A stretch of DNA of 64,000 nucleotides, from positions 250,282,092-250,346,091 of the forward strand of contig NC_134710.1 in NCBI RefSeq assembly GCF_043290135.1, read 5' to 3'. Both the position numbers and the translations under genes were made by a program. The notes under the pieces were generated by a model. The model was given only the letters and a program-made list of their open reading frames with translations, had not been told where the DNA came from and did not search any database. Shown piece by piece: positions 33,134 through 44,143 of the stretch. Position 1 is the stretch's first letter. Each line of letters starts with the position of its first letter. The stretch comes from Rhipicephalus microplus. Taxonomy: Eukaryota; Arthropoda; Arachnida; Ixodida; Ixodidae.

Positions 33134-34557
33134 AGGAGCCCTGACAGTAATATGTAGCTTTGTGTCCGATGATGCCGAAATTGAATTGTAAATGCTCTAA
33201 TGTATAGTGCACTGAATACTAGTGTCATTAATTTAGAATGGTTTTCTGTCAGCTCGAAACGCCTGCCTTAGGACCATAAGAAACTAGTGCCTCATAGCAA
33301 GTCAGCATCCGAGACTACATGGGCTCCAGCTTTGGAGACGCTGAATACGTTGTTTTCAAAAATAGGGGGACCCGCATGCGGTGAAGAATGAAACGACAAG
33401 GGTGCTTTGAGCACGTCTCCCCAACAATTAAAAAAAAAAGCATTCCTGGTGTAAGCAGCCAAAACCACCTTGAGAGGAGCCTGACAACAGAGCAAGAGAG
33501 GTGATGATTAGTCCTCACCAGGTGCCAGTCGGGGTATCGTACATGCCCCGCAAATGTTATCGCATGCCAACAATACTTTTTGACCTCTGCAACATCACGA
33601 GGGGGCCCTTGTCTATGTCAAATCGCAAAAAATTTTTGCGGCAGCATGCTCACATAGAAAAAGTGTGCATACTTCTTTTCATTAAAATTTTTGAACATTG
33701 AAAGGTTGAAAACTTTTTCACTCGTTTTGCTTTGCAGACGGGTGCTCAACCATACAGTTTTATTTCGTGCACTCACTTGCGAAGTTCGCTTACATTACGA
33801 AAGAGCATGCCAGTTGCTCTGATGCTAGTGAGTCAAGAGGCGATTTTTCCCCAAGTGCCAAACCAGAATCTTATTCATTGGATGGATGCGAGTTTGTCAG
33901 ACGAGGATTTACTAATGAGTGCAGGCTCGACATCTCGAAAGTATGCGTGGTGAGAAATCCGGACTAGATAAAAGATGACTATTCCCCAGTTTTGAGTGTT
34001 AGAGCAAAAACATATTTTTTCTGGAAAATTACTCTGGTGTGCTTATTTTTGTCTGTCTTTGAGCTATGTTAAATAAAACATAATTTTTAATTATAAAAAG
34101 TCATATAAGATTTTTTTGATTAAGCTTGATGTTACAAACTGGTAATGTTAGGTTTGATGTTGCGTTAACATGTCACCGAGGCTGCTGATCTAATTGGCTC
34201 TGGAATACCTGGAGGTAAGATAGGCTGGTAGGGTGGTGGTATCTGTTGGAAGAGATATCAACCACTCTGTCATCTTTGTCTCTTTTGCCAGACGACATGC
34301 ATGCTGCGGGGTGCACTGTGTGATGACCTCAGAGATTGCGCGCAACCTATCGAGGTCTAGACTGGGCAAAGCTCAAATTGTCGAGTGCGCTCATGAGACC
34401 TCTGGGATCGTCAGCGATGCCAGCGTCTCATGAGTATAATTGTCTGTAGGGGCCTTGGTATGCGGCGTGTCACTAAATTTGTGGTTTGAATAGTTTGATG
34501 ATGCTCTAGCCTAAACAGTGACAAAATTAAAAAAAAAAAAACCTTTTCAGGGTCCCT
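33134..34557. mobile_element. second TTAA-flanked element, abutting the previous one
   Basis: It starts AGGAGCCCTGACAG and ends CTTTTCAGGGTCCCT with TTAA at 34558-34561. The left TTAA (33130-33133) is the same one that borders the element at 32183-33129. There is no convincing transposase frame in 1,424 bp. Sub-terminal sequence (GCAGCATGCTCAC) also occurs in the 2429-3342 element, so the families are related. Confidence 0.65.
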
Positions 34558-34780
34558 TTAAGCAAGACGCTGTAGAGGAGGGCTCAAGAAATTTTTACCG
34601 CCTGGCATTTTAGCGTAAAAGCAAGGCGACCACATAGCAGGGAGCACATCCAGCTTGGAACCACACATTACGACACAGAAACAACTATGAGCTACAGTGG
34701 CAGCAGTGGCCAATGTTTCAATTTATGACACCCTGTCGTAAGGCCAAAGCTTAGGGAATGGCCTGATAATGCACAATATA

Positions 34781-36427
34781 CCGCATAAACTGAACTATAG
34801 GTCGAATGGGAATATAGGTCGACCCCCAAAGTTCAGGTAACCGAAAAAGAAAAAAAAAAGAAAGTAACCCGAAATCGCCAAACGACATTTATTTGCGAAT
34901 CGGGCGCACCGCACCCCAATTGTCGGAGCTCCCCTCAACCACCATCGCAACTGTTCCTATTCGTCAGACGAAGCACCACTGTCTTCTGAAGACGAGAGTT
35001 TGTAGCTGGCCACCTCCCACAGTGCATTGTCTTCTGTGCTATACAGCGAGTTGCTGATGGAACATTTCTTAAAAGCATTTCCCATTATGGAATCTGGCTA
35101 GGAATGCCAGTCGGAAATCACCCAGTCACAAACAGTTGCAAGCGAAGGCCTTTGTAGGCGGCTCGTCTATGTCTTTAGGTCGTCACCGGACATCCACTTT
35201 TGGTACTCTAGCCGCACTAAGTCCTTGAACGGCACAACGTCGATCGGTTGGAGGGTGGACGTCATACCACCTGGTATCACAGCGAGGTTTGTTTTTCCAT
35301 CGCCCAGTGTGCGTTTCACAGCGTCGGTTAAGTGACCACGAAACGCATCTAAAACCAGCATGCTGCAAAGACGCAGCAGTGCACCTGGCTGACAGTTCCA
35401 GACTACTTGTATCTTTCGAGCACCATGGCTTCGTCCATATATCCCTTTTGTTGACCCGAACGACAACACCGAGCAGGAACACTTCTTTCAGCATTGTGTT
35501 ACGTTAGAAATCATGAAGGGCGGAAGCTTTCTACCATCTGCCATGCATGCCAGCATGACGGTGAAGCGCGAGTGCTCGTTGCAGTGGACAACAGCTTCAT
35601 ATCCTTGGCGCCACGCTGCATGATCATGGTCGATGAAGGCATGTCAAACCACATGGGGGTCTCACTGGCATTGTCAATCTGCCCTATTATGTAGCTGTTC
35701 TGCTCCCGCAGCCGGTTCACGAAGCCCTGAAAGTTTATAAGCTTGTCCTCAAACTCGTCTAGAAACTTCTGACAGATGGATGTGCGCCACCAGAAAGAAA
35801 ATCCTTTGCGTCTCATGAATCGACGCACCTAAGAGTTTGGTGCACGAACTCTTCTCTCGTGAGCCCAGCTTCTCGAGCGACTTCCACAGGTTTCTTGTGA
35901 ATGGTATCCAGGGTCACTGGCAGTGAGCACGCATGAACTCCCCACACAAAATTCCCTAGCATATCCCCCAGCTGCAGATGAACCACACTTCACCCACGAA
36001 ATGACATTTTCCGAGGATTGCACGTCTGCAGCTTCCCTTTTTGCACCCTCCAATAGCGCACGCTTTTTCCAATACACCAAAGCGGCGCTGAGCAGCCATA
36101 TTTCCATTCGCTTCTGCGAACTCAACAACCTCTAGTTTAAACGCAGCTGAGTACTGCCTTCTCGTACCGCTACTCATATTCAGTGAACGAAAAAAAAAAT
36201 AACACTAAAAATCAAACACAATTTCAAGCAGAGCGAGAACTTAGAACAGATCGGAGGCAAATCACGAACACAAAAAAATGAACAAGAGAGAAAGAAACAA
36301 ACACCTGCAAGCCACATGTTGCCGGACAGCAGTGCACTGTCGGCTAGACACTGCTGTATAAGACGAGGGGCAACTTTAGCTCGTTGTTTTATTGAAAATA
36401 TCACGACTTATATTCCGGTTTATATGG
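34781..36427 (-). mobile_element. pogo/Tigger-like transposon, decayed copy 1
   Basis: Ends CCGCATAAACTGAACTATAGGTCG and (mirrored) CCATATAAACCGGAATATAAGTCG, with TA on each side (34779-34780, 36428-36429). It carries a minus-strand transposase pseudogene. The left end and the 3' part of the gene match the copy at the right edge of the window (63183-64000). Confidence 0.82.
34957..36177 (-). pseudogene. pogo/Tigger transposase, frameshifted (copy 1)
   Basis: On the minus strand: N-terminal HTH (RRQYSAAFKLEVVEFAEANGN, RRFGV), a middle HTH/linker (RRKGFSFWWRTSICQKF), then the DDE domain. QIDNASETPMWFDMP corresponds to the first catalytic block, normally NADETP, so the Asp is Ser here. MLVLDAFRGHLTDAVKR carries the second Asp and STLQPIDVVPFKD the third. 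It ends in a Ser/Asp-rich tail (SSSEDSGASSDE). Frameshifts occur near 36000, 35830, 35500 and 35165. Inactive on both counts. Confidence 0.85.
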
Positions 36428-36594
36428 TAATCATGACTTGTTAACATCCAACATCACCACCAAAATGGAAAGAACAGACATGGTACTTGAACCAGCTTTG
36501 ACATCTTGCCTGCTATTCCATAAAAAGTTCTAGAAATGTTATTTCTCAACCCGTCACACACACTTGATCACTGTTCACCATTTGTTGGGCTCAC

Positions 36595-36968
36595 CTGGCA
36601 CAGGGCTTTAACCAAGGTACAGGCCACAGTGCGTGCTTGGCGGCAAGACGGATTGAACAAAACCTGGCGCAGCCAGTTTGATTGAAGAGGGCGTGGTCGG
36701 CGTGGCTGGCTTTTGCTGGCCTGCTGTGATGGCTGTAGGAACATAAGAAGGCGCAGAGAAGAACCACCTCGGCGAGCTAGTTGGCGCCAGCGCAAACCAT
36801 ACTTTTCCACCAGAAACCGGGCACGCACGTCCTCACGCCGTTGTCGCTTGCCTCCACCAAGCGAGAGGGTGTCAGCAGGTCGCCCCAGGCATCTGCTTTT
36901 CCAGGCACTGTATGTCTGCAGTGGGTCTCCATCCAGCCATCCCTTAAGGTCCACAGCAACACACATGC
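36595..36968 (-). CDS. UBR4: UBR4 exon 2 of those visible
   Basis: 374 nt; two bases complete the codon started in the previous exon, and it ends in phase 0. It encodes MCVAVDLKGWLDGDPLQTYSAWKSRC..., FLVEKYGLRWRQL, SNWLRQVLFNPSCRQARTVACTLVKALCQ before donor GTGAGCCC. This matches the UBR4 region with the xDPxxxYxAWKKCL, LTEKYVWRWKQFL and NNWLRQVLFTPATQAARQAACTIVEAL blocks. The acceptor is CATCTGCAG. An ATG lies two bases inside the exon, but there is no reason to think translation starts there. Confidence 0.94.
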
Positions 36969-38431
36969 CTGCAGATGTGTGTATAGCCCAATCTTCAAGT
37001 TTAACAGCTTTCTACAGCATTCCTCAACATGTGTAAACAAATTTTCAGCCAAAGAAGAGGCTCAGATGAATAGTGCTAGCCAATTATGATGACAAATGAG
37101 ATGATAATGAAAATATTTGGGTAAGTAACAAGAAGATACTGCAAATGAAGTGCTTCTTAGGTACAGCTCACTCCTTTCCTAATACAGTTAGACCTTGGTC
37201 TAACAAAGCCAGTAAAATTGGGAGTTCAGTGTTATATCGAAGCTTAATTTCACTGACAAACTTTCTGTCCAAAGTACATCACATTTTTTCACATACAATC
37301 CGTACTGAAAAACAATATGCGCTTGACAAGTGGGGGTGCAGGTTATAAGCATATTTTCCCCCTTTTTGCAGTTAAATTAGGGGTTCAGGTTATACACAGG
37401 GGTGGGTTATATAATAAAAGATATGGCAGTTGCCTCAGGTTCACTTTTACACAGATGATGTCGCAGAAATGTCCGATTAATAGGGCACGACAAAGGAAGA
37501 AAAAAAAAAATCTTACTAACAATAAAAAATTTGTTGCATTCCATCTGATATTTGGCGACCAAGTGATGCCATACTAGTGAAAGCGTCACCACAAGAGTTG
37601 TACAGCACATGTAAAGTCAGAAAAAACGCAGGTTCAACAAAGGGTATAGACCTTTTTAACGTGGGCGCGCCATACTGCCTAGTGAGCGACGCCGTGCCTA
37701 GTATGGCAACCCACTGGAGCGTGCCAACATGCGTGCGAAGTTCCGCGTTTTTATGAAAAATATTCATACGATTACAATTTCTGTCAGTATTTTTTGTTCC
37801 AGCAGGCTGAATTTTGTCTCAAATGATGCAGTATAGGTAGGAAATGAGGCCATGTGACGTTCTAAAAGGTTTTGATCTATTTGGGGTCAAATACGATGAT
37901 ATCCGAAGGTGCGAACATGTGGCAAGTGGTCGGTGCCGTATGTTTTTGGCACTTTCTGTTCAAAAAACGTTAGAATATTTCAACCTTGTTCTAGCAGGGC
38001 AAGGAAGTGCTGGCACCCTTTTAAGATACAATAATTTTTTTTCCTAGACTGTAATATTTAAGTTTGTTCTTTCACTAGGATTTGTTTCTGCTGTTGCAGC
38101 AACTACAACCTATTCAGGCGATTGTGCGTGATCGAGCAGTTGCGATTTCTTGATCGTGCCCACAAGCTCTTGTCCATCTTTTGCTCGACCTTTATGAACC
38201 CTCATCACTTGCTCATTTATTGTCCACCGGTGTGGCCCAAATTAGAAGTGATTGTGGTGATACACACAAAGCGATGCTGAAGTTCGCACTTATTTTTCTC
38301 TTTTTTTAGAGTTGTGGCATTTGATCGGATTGCGGCAGCTTTAAAGTGAAAATATTTAGAGAAAGATTCTGGTTAGAGTTTGTCCTGCCGATGAGGCACC
38401 AAGCGCGCTCAGGCTAGAGCCTATGACTTGA
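36969..38431. other. UBR4 intron; one isolated DNA-element end
   Basis: At 37193 a TA precedes CAGTTAGACCTTGGTCTAACAAAGCC, which looks like a pogo/Tigger-type terminus without a visible partner. A C13 tract is at 38601-38613, inside the next element. No gene seen. Confidence 0.4.
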
Positions 38432-40035
38432 GGGGGCATGCTACTTGAAGACACTTCTTTTTTAATATTCACCCTAGAGCAATAAAACTTGAGCTGTTTA
38501 TGAAACTTTTTATGCCGATTTTAAATATATAATTAGTTTCCTTGCAAGCTGCCTACTTTTAGGTCTGCAACATGACAAAGTAAAAATTTTAACCCTTTTG
38601 CCCCCCCCCCCCCTCTTTTCATCCCTGAACTTCCGTAATTTTATACCATTCATAGTTCATAATGTTTGAAATAAAGTGTAGAATTCAAATAACCAATTAG
38701 AAATGCACATACAAAATATGTAATAGGCGTGAAAATAATAGACGTAAAAAGTCCGTATTTAACCCACCCTAGTAAAGATTTATGTACAATTTTTTTAGTA
38801 CACAATAAAATATTGAAATTTAGACTAGATAAAGACTAGATAATTGTATTTGTCATACTTTGGAAGAAATTTGGGCAAAATTTCATGCAGATCCGAGCAC
38901 TATAAGTGCCCGAAAAAAGAGGGACACATTGAAAAAAAAATAGCAAAATTTGTGTTGTGAGGAAAACGAGTTTTAGAGTTAAAATTGAGTTTTTATTTAT
39001 GAAAAATATCATTAAAACTGATGAAATTTGACAACCACAAAAAAACAATCCTTGTAGTGGCCACTGCCACTAAAATACGCCAGCACCATAAGTTTGTCCC
39101 TCTTGGCTTTTTCGAGCCGAATCCTCACAGACATTTCGCTCACAGACAGGGCCACGAAATGCTTGCCAAACTTCCGCTCCATCTGGCAGAGCCATGTGCC
39201 AACTGCAAGCTAGGAAGAAGTTCAACAGGACTGCGAAATCCATACTAAGTCCAGTGTCATGCCATTTTGTGTCCATGTTTGTGCCACATACGTCGTACAT
39301 AATGGCAATGTCGTCCCTGCTAAGTTCCCTCACTGCGAGCTCTTTTGACCTCACAAGATTGGCGCTGACCTCATCCATTGCCGCATCATGAACTTTCCGG
39401 CTGACGGGTGCGAGCATTGGCTTTTGCAAGCCAACAACTGCCTCAAATCGGACCAGCTGCTCATAGCCTACTCTTACAGAGCGCGCCACACAATGGCTTT
39501 CACTTGCGAGCAATGGCTTTTTTTCATTCATAACAGAGATAATTACATGAGAAAAGCATTGTTCAGCTGCGCTGCTCGACAAGACATGGACACCACAAAC
39601 AGGCGTCACAGCACATACAGGCGCACAGCGGCCAATGACGGTCCTCGATCGGTACCATGTGACAAGCCATTCGCGGCGCTCGAAAAATGCACGAAAGCGT
39701 GCTCCTTTTTATTATTTCTAGGGCCGCATCAGTGAGAGAAACTGTCGTTATTTGAAGAGTGAGGCTCGACTCTTCGCCTCATGCGATCGAAAATTGCGAG
39801 CGGAGGCGCATTATCGGCGGCAAGGTGCTCGATGACTGCATACTTTGGGCCTTTTAACAGGTACCTTGTGCTCTTTAGACGCAATCTTAAAGCATTTCCA
39901 GTTAAGCCTCGACCTGTAATTTTTTTTTCTTAACAGTAGAGGTACTAATCTTATCAAAGCAGGCAAAAATAAAAAATCGGTAATTTTGAAAAAAAAAAAA
40001 CAAAAAAAAACTCGTTTTTCGACCTGCATCTTCCC
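38432..40035 (-). mobile_element. TTAA-type transposon, internally deleted relative of 56364-59379
   Basis: It is bordered by TTGA (a degraded TTAA) at 38428-38431 and TTAA at 40036-40039. It starts GGGGGCATGC and ends TTTTCGACCTGCATCTTCCC, matching the GACCCGCGTCTCCCC end of the full element. Left-terminal blocks (TATGAAACTTTTTATGCCGATTTTAAATAT) match 21204-21351 and 56364 onward. It keeps only parts of the transposase gene. Confidence 0.75.
39070..39609 (-). pseudogene. remnant of Mutator-like transposase
   Basis: The 179-aa minus-strand frame ends ARKSQEGQTYGAGVF, closely matching the C-terminus of the transposase at 56993 (DRKSREGPSYGAGDF). Its middle contains DEVSANLVRSKELAVRELSRDDIAIMYDVCGTNMDTKWHDTG, DFAVLLNFFLACSWHM and VWQAFRGPVCERN. 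These correspond to the ...MFDGTW..., FEVLSNYCHAC and IWRAFHLPVCQKN blocks of the larger protein. The two thirds between the third block and the C-terminus are deleted, including the expected second and third acidic positions. Confidence 0.75.
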
Positions 40036-41141
40036 TTAAGAGTCAATAACTTTGTCAACCAGTAGTACACCTCTTGAGAAATCTTGGCCGTTGTTAGCAA
40101 AGCTAAACAGCGAAATTGACAGTTATAAAAACAATAGACAACCACAATTACGTGGTTTATTTTGTTTTGCTCTTAGAAGAGAATTAACTATGTTGCGCAT
40201 CATCGCGCGACTTATCAGACGCGGTTCTTGAGCGCGCAAAAAATTGTTTTCCTGAGGTAATTACGCCAGACACGAAGTGACAGAACTTTTTTTTTTCACT
40301 ATTCGGCTTTCATATTGCACATCGTGCACGATAGATTCTGTTGTCTTGGACAAGTTGTACACTCCCGATAAGAATTCCACTACATCATGTAAAATTCAGT
40401 GAACGTTTGTGTTTAAAACGTGTAATGCCGGTTATCTCGCTGCGAGGTGTTTTTCGTTTGTGTTAATACAGTCACGTCAAGAACATTCATCACAGTGTGC
40501 AGGCGAGCTTCGAAACCAAACCCATCATACTAATATGTAACAATAAAATGAAGAGAAAACAACACAGGTGGCTACACAAGTGGTGCTTAGATGTTTTGTA
40601 ATGAACAGGGACGTACTTGACAGCTTATGTTTGGTCGTCAATATTCAATTGTCATTTGGCTGAGTGGAACACTGGGCATTCAGGGTATATGCGGCACTTG
40701 CTGATACAGAACTTGTCACATAACACAAACAATGTACTACTACCATGAAGTAACTGCAAACGCTGCGCGTTTGGAGATACGTGCCGCATACTGTTCAGAC
40801 AGCAGCTTCTTTTTTTTTTTTTCCTCTATAGTTCTTAAAACAACCAAAAATAGCACGGTGGCTTCCCGTTCACTTTTCACTGGCTGAGATTGCCATAACA
40901 AAGAAGAAAATCCGCAGTTCGACCAAGAACATGTTAAAGTTGTTTGAAAACGTCACTCATCCAAGCAGCAGCCAGTACACTCCGCACTGTTGGCACCCTC
41001 CAAAAAGGAGGGAACTACTGGTTGCCAGTCCGGTCCTTCTCACCCAATGGAATGGTCTATAGCCTCCTCAGTCCCAGTATGCACTATAGAAAAAAAAATC
41101 ACTGCCATGTCCACAATGTGAATGATGTTAGAGGAGCCTGC
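40036..41141. other. UBR4 intron without recognisable gene
   Basis: No gene or repeat recognised; a T15 run is near 40807-40821. Confidence 0.45.
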
Positions 41142-41450
41142 TTAGAGGTGCACGGGGGGCATTTCTTGCCGAGACCATTCCTGTAGAGATGGCTTGTTAA
41201 CGAGCTGGTGCATGATGCGCACGCCAAAGGCCACATTGTCGGTCTCGTTCCACGGCCGACACTGCACAGGGTTGGCCACTTGATCACCTGCCCCTTTATG
41301 CCATACTGGCCACTGCCGTGAGTCAAATGCCAAATGCTCATTAGCAGACGTAAAGCTATCAAGGTGTTCTTCATGGGGTTGAGAGTAGGCAGATGAGGTG
41401 GCTTCGGAGGATATCGGTTCCCATGCGTAACACTCATCGTAACTTGTCAC
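41142..41450 (-). CDS. unrecognised ORF, 102 aa
   Basis: The frame has unusually protein-like composition for this intron: SDSEC-free but with YAWEPISSEATSSAYSQ, RQWPVWHKGAGDQVANPVQC, and FGVRIMHQLVNKPSL. I do not recognise a family. It could be a fragment of an unlisted transposon protein, a processed pseudogene or chance. No start context or neighbours support a gene. Confidence 0.2.
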   Translation of the reverse strand: MTSYDECYAWEPISSEATSSAYSQPHEEHLDSFTSANEHLAFDSRQWPVWHKGAGDQVANPVQCRPWNETDNVAFGVRIMHQLVNKPSLQEWSRQEMPPVHL

Positions 41451-42230
41451 GCGCTGTCGTGTCTACGAAGCCACGAAAACGAAGTGAACATAGTCGCGAG
41501 CGCACGGGCCATCGAAAACAGATGCCTTGGGTGGCAGCATGCCATCTAGTGAGCATTGTTGGAATCACCGAAGAAGCGACCGAAGAAGTGTACACTGGCA
41601 ACAGAGGTCTATATGCCGGCACCGCCTGACAGGGCGCGAGCATAAGAAGCTTGCCGAGCAAGCTATTAAAAACTTTTGTGAAAAAATTATTTTATTTGGC
41701 TTCCTGCCCATATAAACAAATGTGAAAAAATTCGACCTCAAAAATTAAACCATTATATGGGCTTGATGTGCCACCCTCTGGCAATGCAACTGACTGCTAC
41801 TAGTACAGTAGAATCTCGACAATACGAATTGGAAGGGAGCACGCAACGTATTCGTATTATCTTGAATTTGTATGAGCCAGAAACAAGTTGAAGCTGATAA
41901 TGAAGACAAACAAGAACTTTATTGGCAACTACTTTTTGCTGAATAAAGTCCATGATGTTTTTTCGAACTTTCCTGCCTTCACTGTCTATCAATAAAGTGC
42001 CGCGATTTCCTCACTCATGCTGCTGGCGGCGCGGCACATTCACTCTTGACATGAAAGCGTGCGAACATGGCAAAACTCATTGGAAATTCACTAGCTTCGC
42101 CGCTTCAGCGACTGTAAAACCGCACTGCAAAATCGACATAAAAAGATGAGTCTTGGAAAATTCACACTGGAGAATTCAAGGAAAAATGCTAGAGTGGCCA
42201 GAAAACCTTGTTTGCGCCCCTCAAAAACAG
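41451..42230. other. UBR4 intron; probable fragment of a pogo/Tigger-type element
   Basis: At 41804 TA is followed by CAGTAGAATCTCGACAATACGAATTGG, a Tigger-type terminus. A related ACTGGAGAATTCAA motif occurs twice at 42166 and 42242. No matching right end or transposase was found. Confidence 0.4.
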
Positions 42231-42964
42231 AGAATTCAAGCACTGGAGAATTCAAATGAAAAAGAAAAGGAAAAAAAAAAAGACCACAGCATGCTGTGCG
42301 GGCGGGCTCGCCAAGTGAGGAGGGTGGTTGCCTAGGCAACGAATGAGATTTTGTGCCTAGACTGGCTACGCTACAGTGTACTAGCGTGGATCAGGATGCT
42401 TGCCGCCTGTGCGCAACTCAGCATAGCATGTGCAATCCTGCCCTTGTGAACTGCACTTGAGTTTCTTGTCAAGAAAAGCATCATCATTATCGGTTACAAT
42501 GCAGTCTTTCTCGACTCCTATTCACTTTCCCACGAATACGCATATCGCGTTTGCTACCTCATCCGTAAATTTGTTTTATGGCTTTATAATGAGAGCCTTT
42601 GCTGCCAGTACATGGTCATACGGGCTTTTGTCATCCATGATCTCCTGACCACTAAAACAAGCTTTATATCATGCTTGCGGTTCTTAGTTCAGTGCTCAAA
42701 TGCGATTTTTTCGACGAGCAATCTTCATGTCTTGGGTAAATTTACTGCGACAACATGCCAAATGGCAGGCTAGGCCTAATCAGCGTGCGTTGCATTTCAG
42801 TAGCGGTAGCGTGTGATTTAAGTTGTACTTTGGTATAGAATCAACGTAACTCTTTGCAGTGGCTGCACTTGAAGAAAACGGATACATATAGTTAATATCA
42901 GGTCGCACGTGTAGCACTCGAATGGTGGTTCCCAATTAGATTGCGATTTCTTGAAATTGGGTGT

Positions 42965-43129
42965 ACGCCTGTGAAATCAAACAGTTGGTGTGAGCGTCGG
43001 TACAGAAGCAGCAAGAGCTGGCCGGGTATACGGGCAGCGTCGCAGCAGCAACCAGGCAGTCTTACTTAGCTCGTGCCTCATGCCAACGTGTCGATGTCGC
43101 TGCAGTAGTGGGCATTCCTCTTCACTACA
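42965..43129 (-). repeat. 3' LTR, gypsy copy 3
   Basis: In minus orientation it begins TGTAGTGAAGAGGAATGCCC. It matches 49714-49867 over its length (shared CAGAAGCAGCAAGAGCTGGC on the plus strand) with several substitutions and small indels (165 versus 154 bp). Confidence 0.8.
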
Positions 43130-43435
43130 CTTCATCCCCCGTCGGAAAAGGAGCCATCCTGGCGACTCATGGTGAACAGAGTACGAGCGGATCGCAATAA
43201 GGTTTCAACCACTGTACGTGAGCGGTTTCACGACCCTAAAAGCGCTGATCTGTGGATGGCGTAACGGGTTTGACGATGTAGTTAACAGGTGAAGTCTGCA
43301 AGACAATGCGATAGGGTTCCTGCTATTTTGAAACAAGCTTCGAGGAAAGGGCTGTAGGCACAGCGGGAACCCAAAGCCACACGAGTGTCCGGAACAAAGT
43401 TAGGGTACGGCTGGTAATCGTCAAGATTTTTGTCT

Positions 43436-44135
43436 CTATTGGTCGATGGTTGTAAATGACTGGGCGAGCTTACGGCATTCCTCGGCACGGCGGGCAGCTT
43501 CAGAGATAGGCGTAGACTCGGAGAAATCTGGGTGGTAGGGTAGAATGGTATCTAGTGTGGTGGAAGGGTCTCGGCCATATAACAGGAAAAATGGCGAAAA
43601 GCCCGTAGTCGCCTGTGGAGCAGTGTTATATGCGTACGTCACAAAAGGCAGGATGAGGTCCCAATCGGAGTGGTCTGAGGCAACATACTTAGATATCATG
43701 TCCCCTAGGGTACGGTTGAATCTTTCCGTCAATCTATTCGTCTGCGGATGGTAGGCGGTGGTAGTCCGGCGAATGATACGGCATTTGGCAAGGAGTGCGT
43801 TGACGACTTGAGAAAGGAATACACGTCCTCTGTCGCTGAGAAGTTAACGCGGTGCGTTGTGACGGAGAATGAAGTTCCTCAGGAGAAAAGAAGATACGTT
43901 GCGTGCTGTGGCAGCAGATAAAGCGGCTGTTTCTGCGTATCGCGTCAAATAGTCGACAGCGTCAACAATCCAACGGTTTCCGGAAGCCGTGAATGGAAGA
44001 GGCCCGTACAGATCGATTCCAATGCGGTCGAAAGGCCTGGCTGGGCAAGGGATTGGCTGGATCGGACAGAGGTTTGATGAGGCAGAGCTTTCCGCCGTTG
44101 GCACTGCGGGCATGACTGAATGTACTTGCGCAAAA
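43436..44135 (-). pseudogene. integrase catalytic core, gypsy copy 3
   Basis: Minus-strand frames encode the end of the zinc-binding domain (YIQSCPQCQRRKA), then PFDRIGIDLYGPLPFTASGNRWI with the first catalytic Asp, then SDRGRVFLSQVVNALL with the second, and TERFNRTLGDMISKYV, WDLILPFVTYAYNTAPQATTGFSPFFLLYGRDP. Frames are broken at 43844 and 43733. The downstream C-terminal module is not clearly readable. Confidence 0.82.
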
Positions 44136-44143
44136 GGTGTACA

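Noticed and set aside
36713..37036. 107-aa plus-strand ORF overlapping a UBR4 exon
   Set aside because: It is the antisense of the UBR4 exon 36595-36968; its apparent coding bias comes from that exon.
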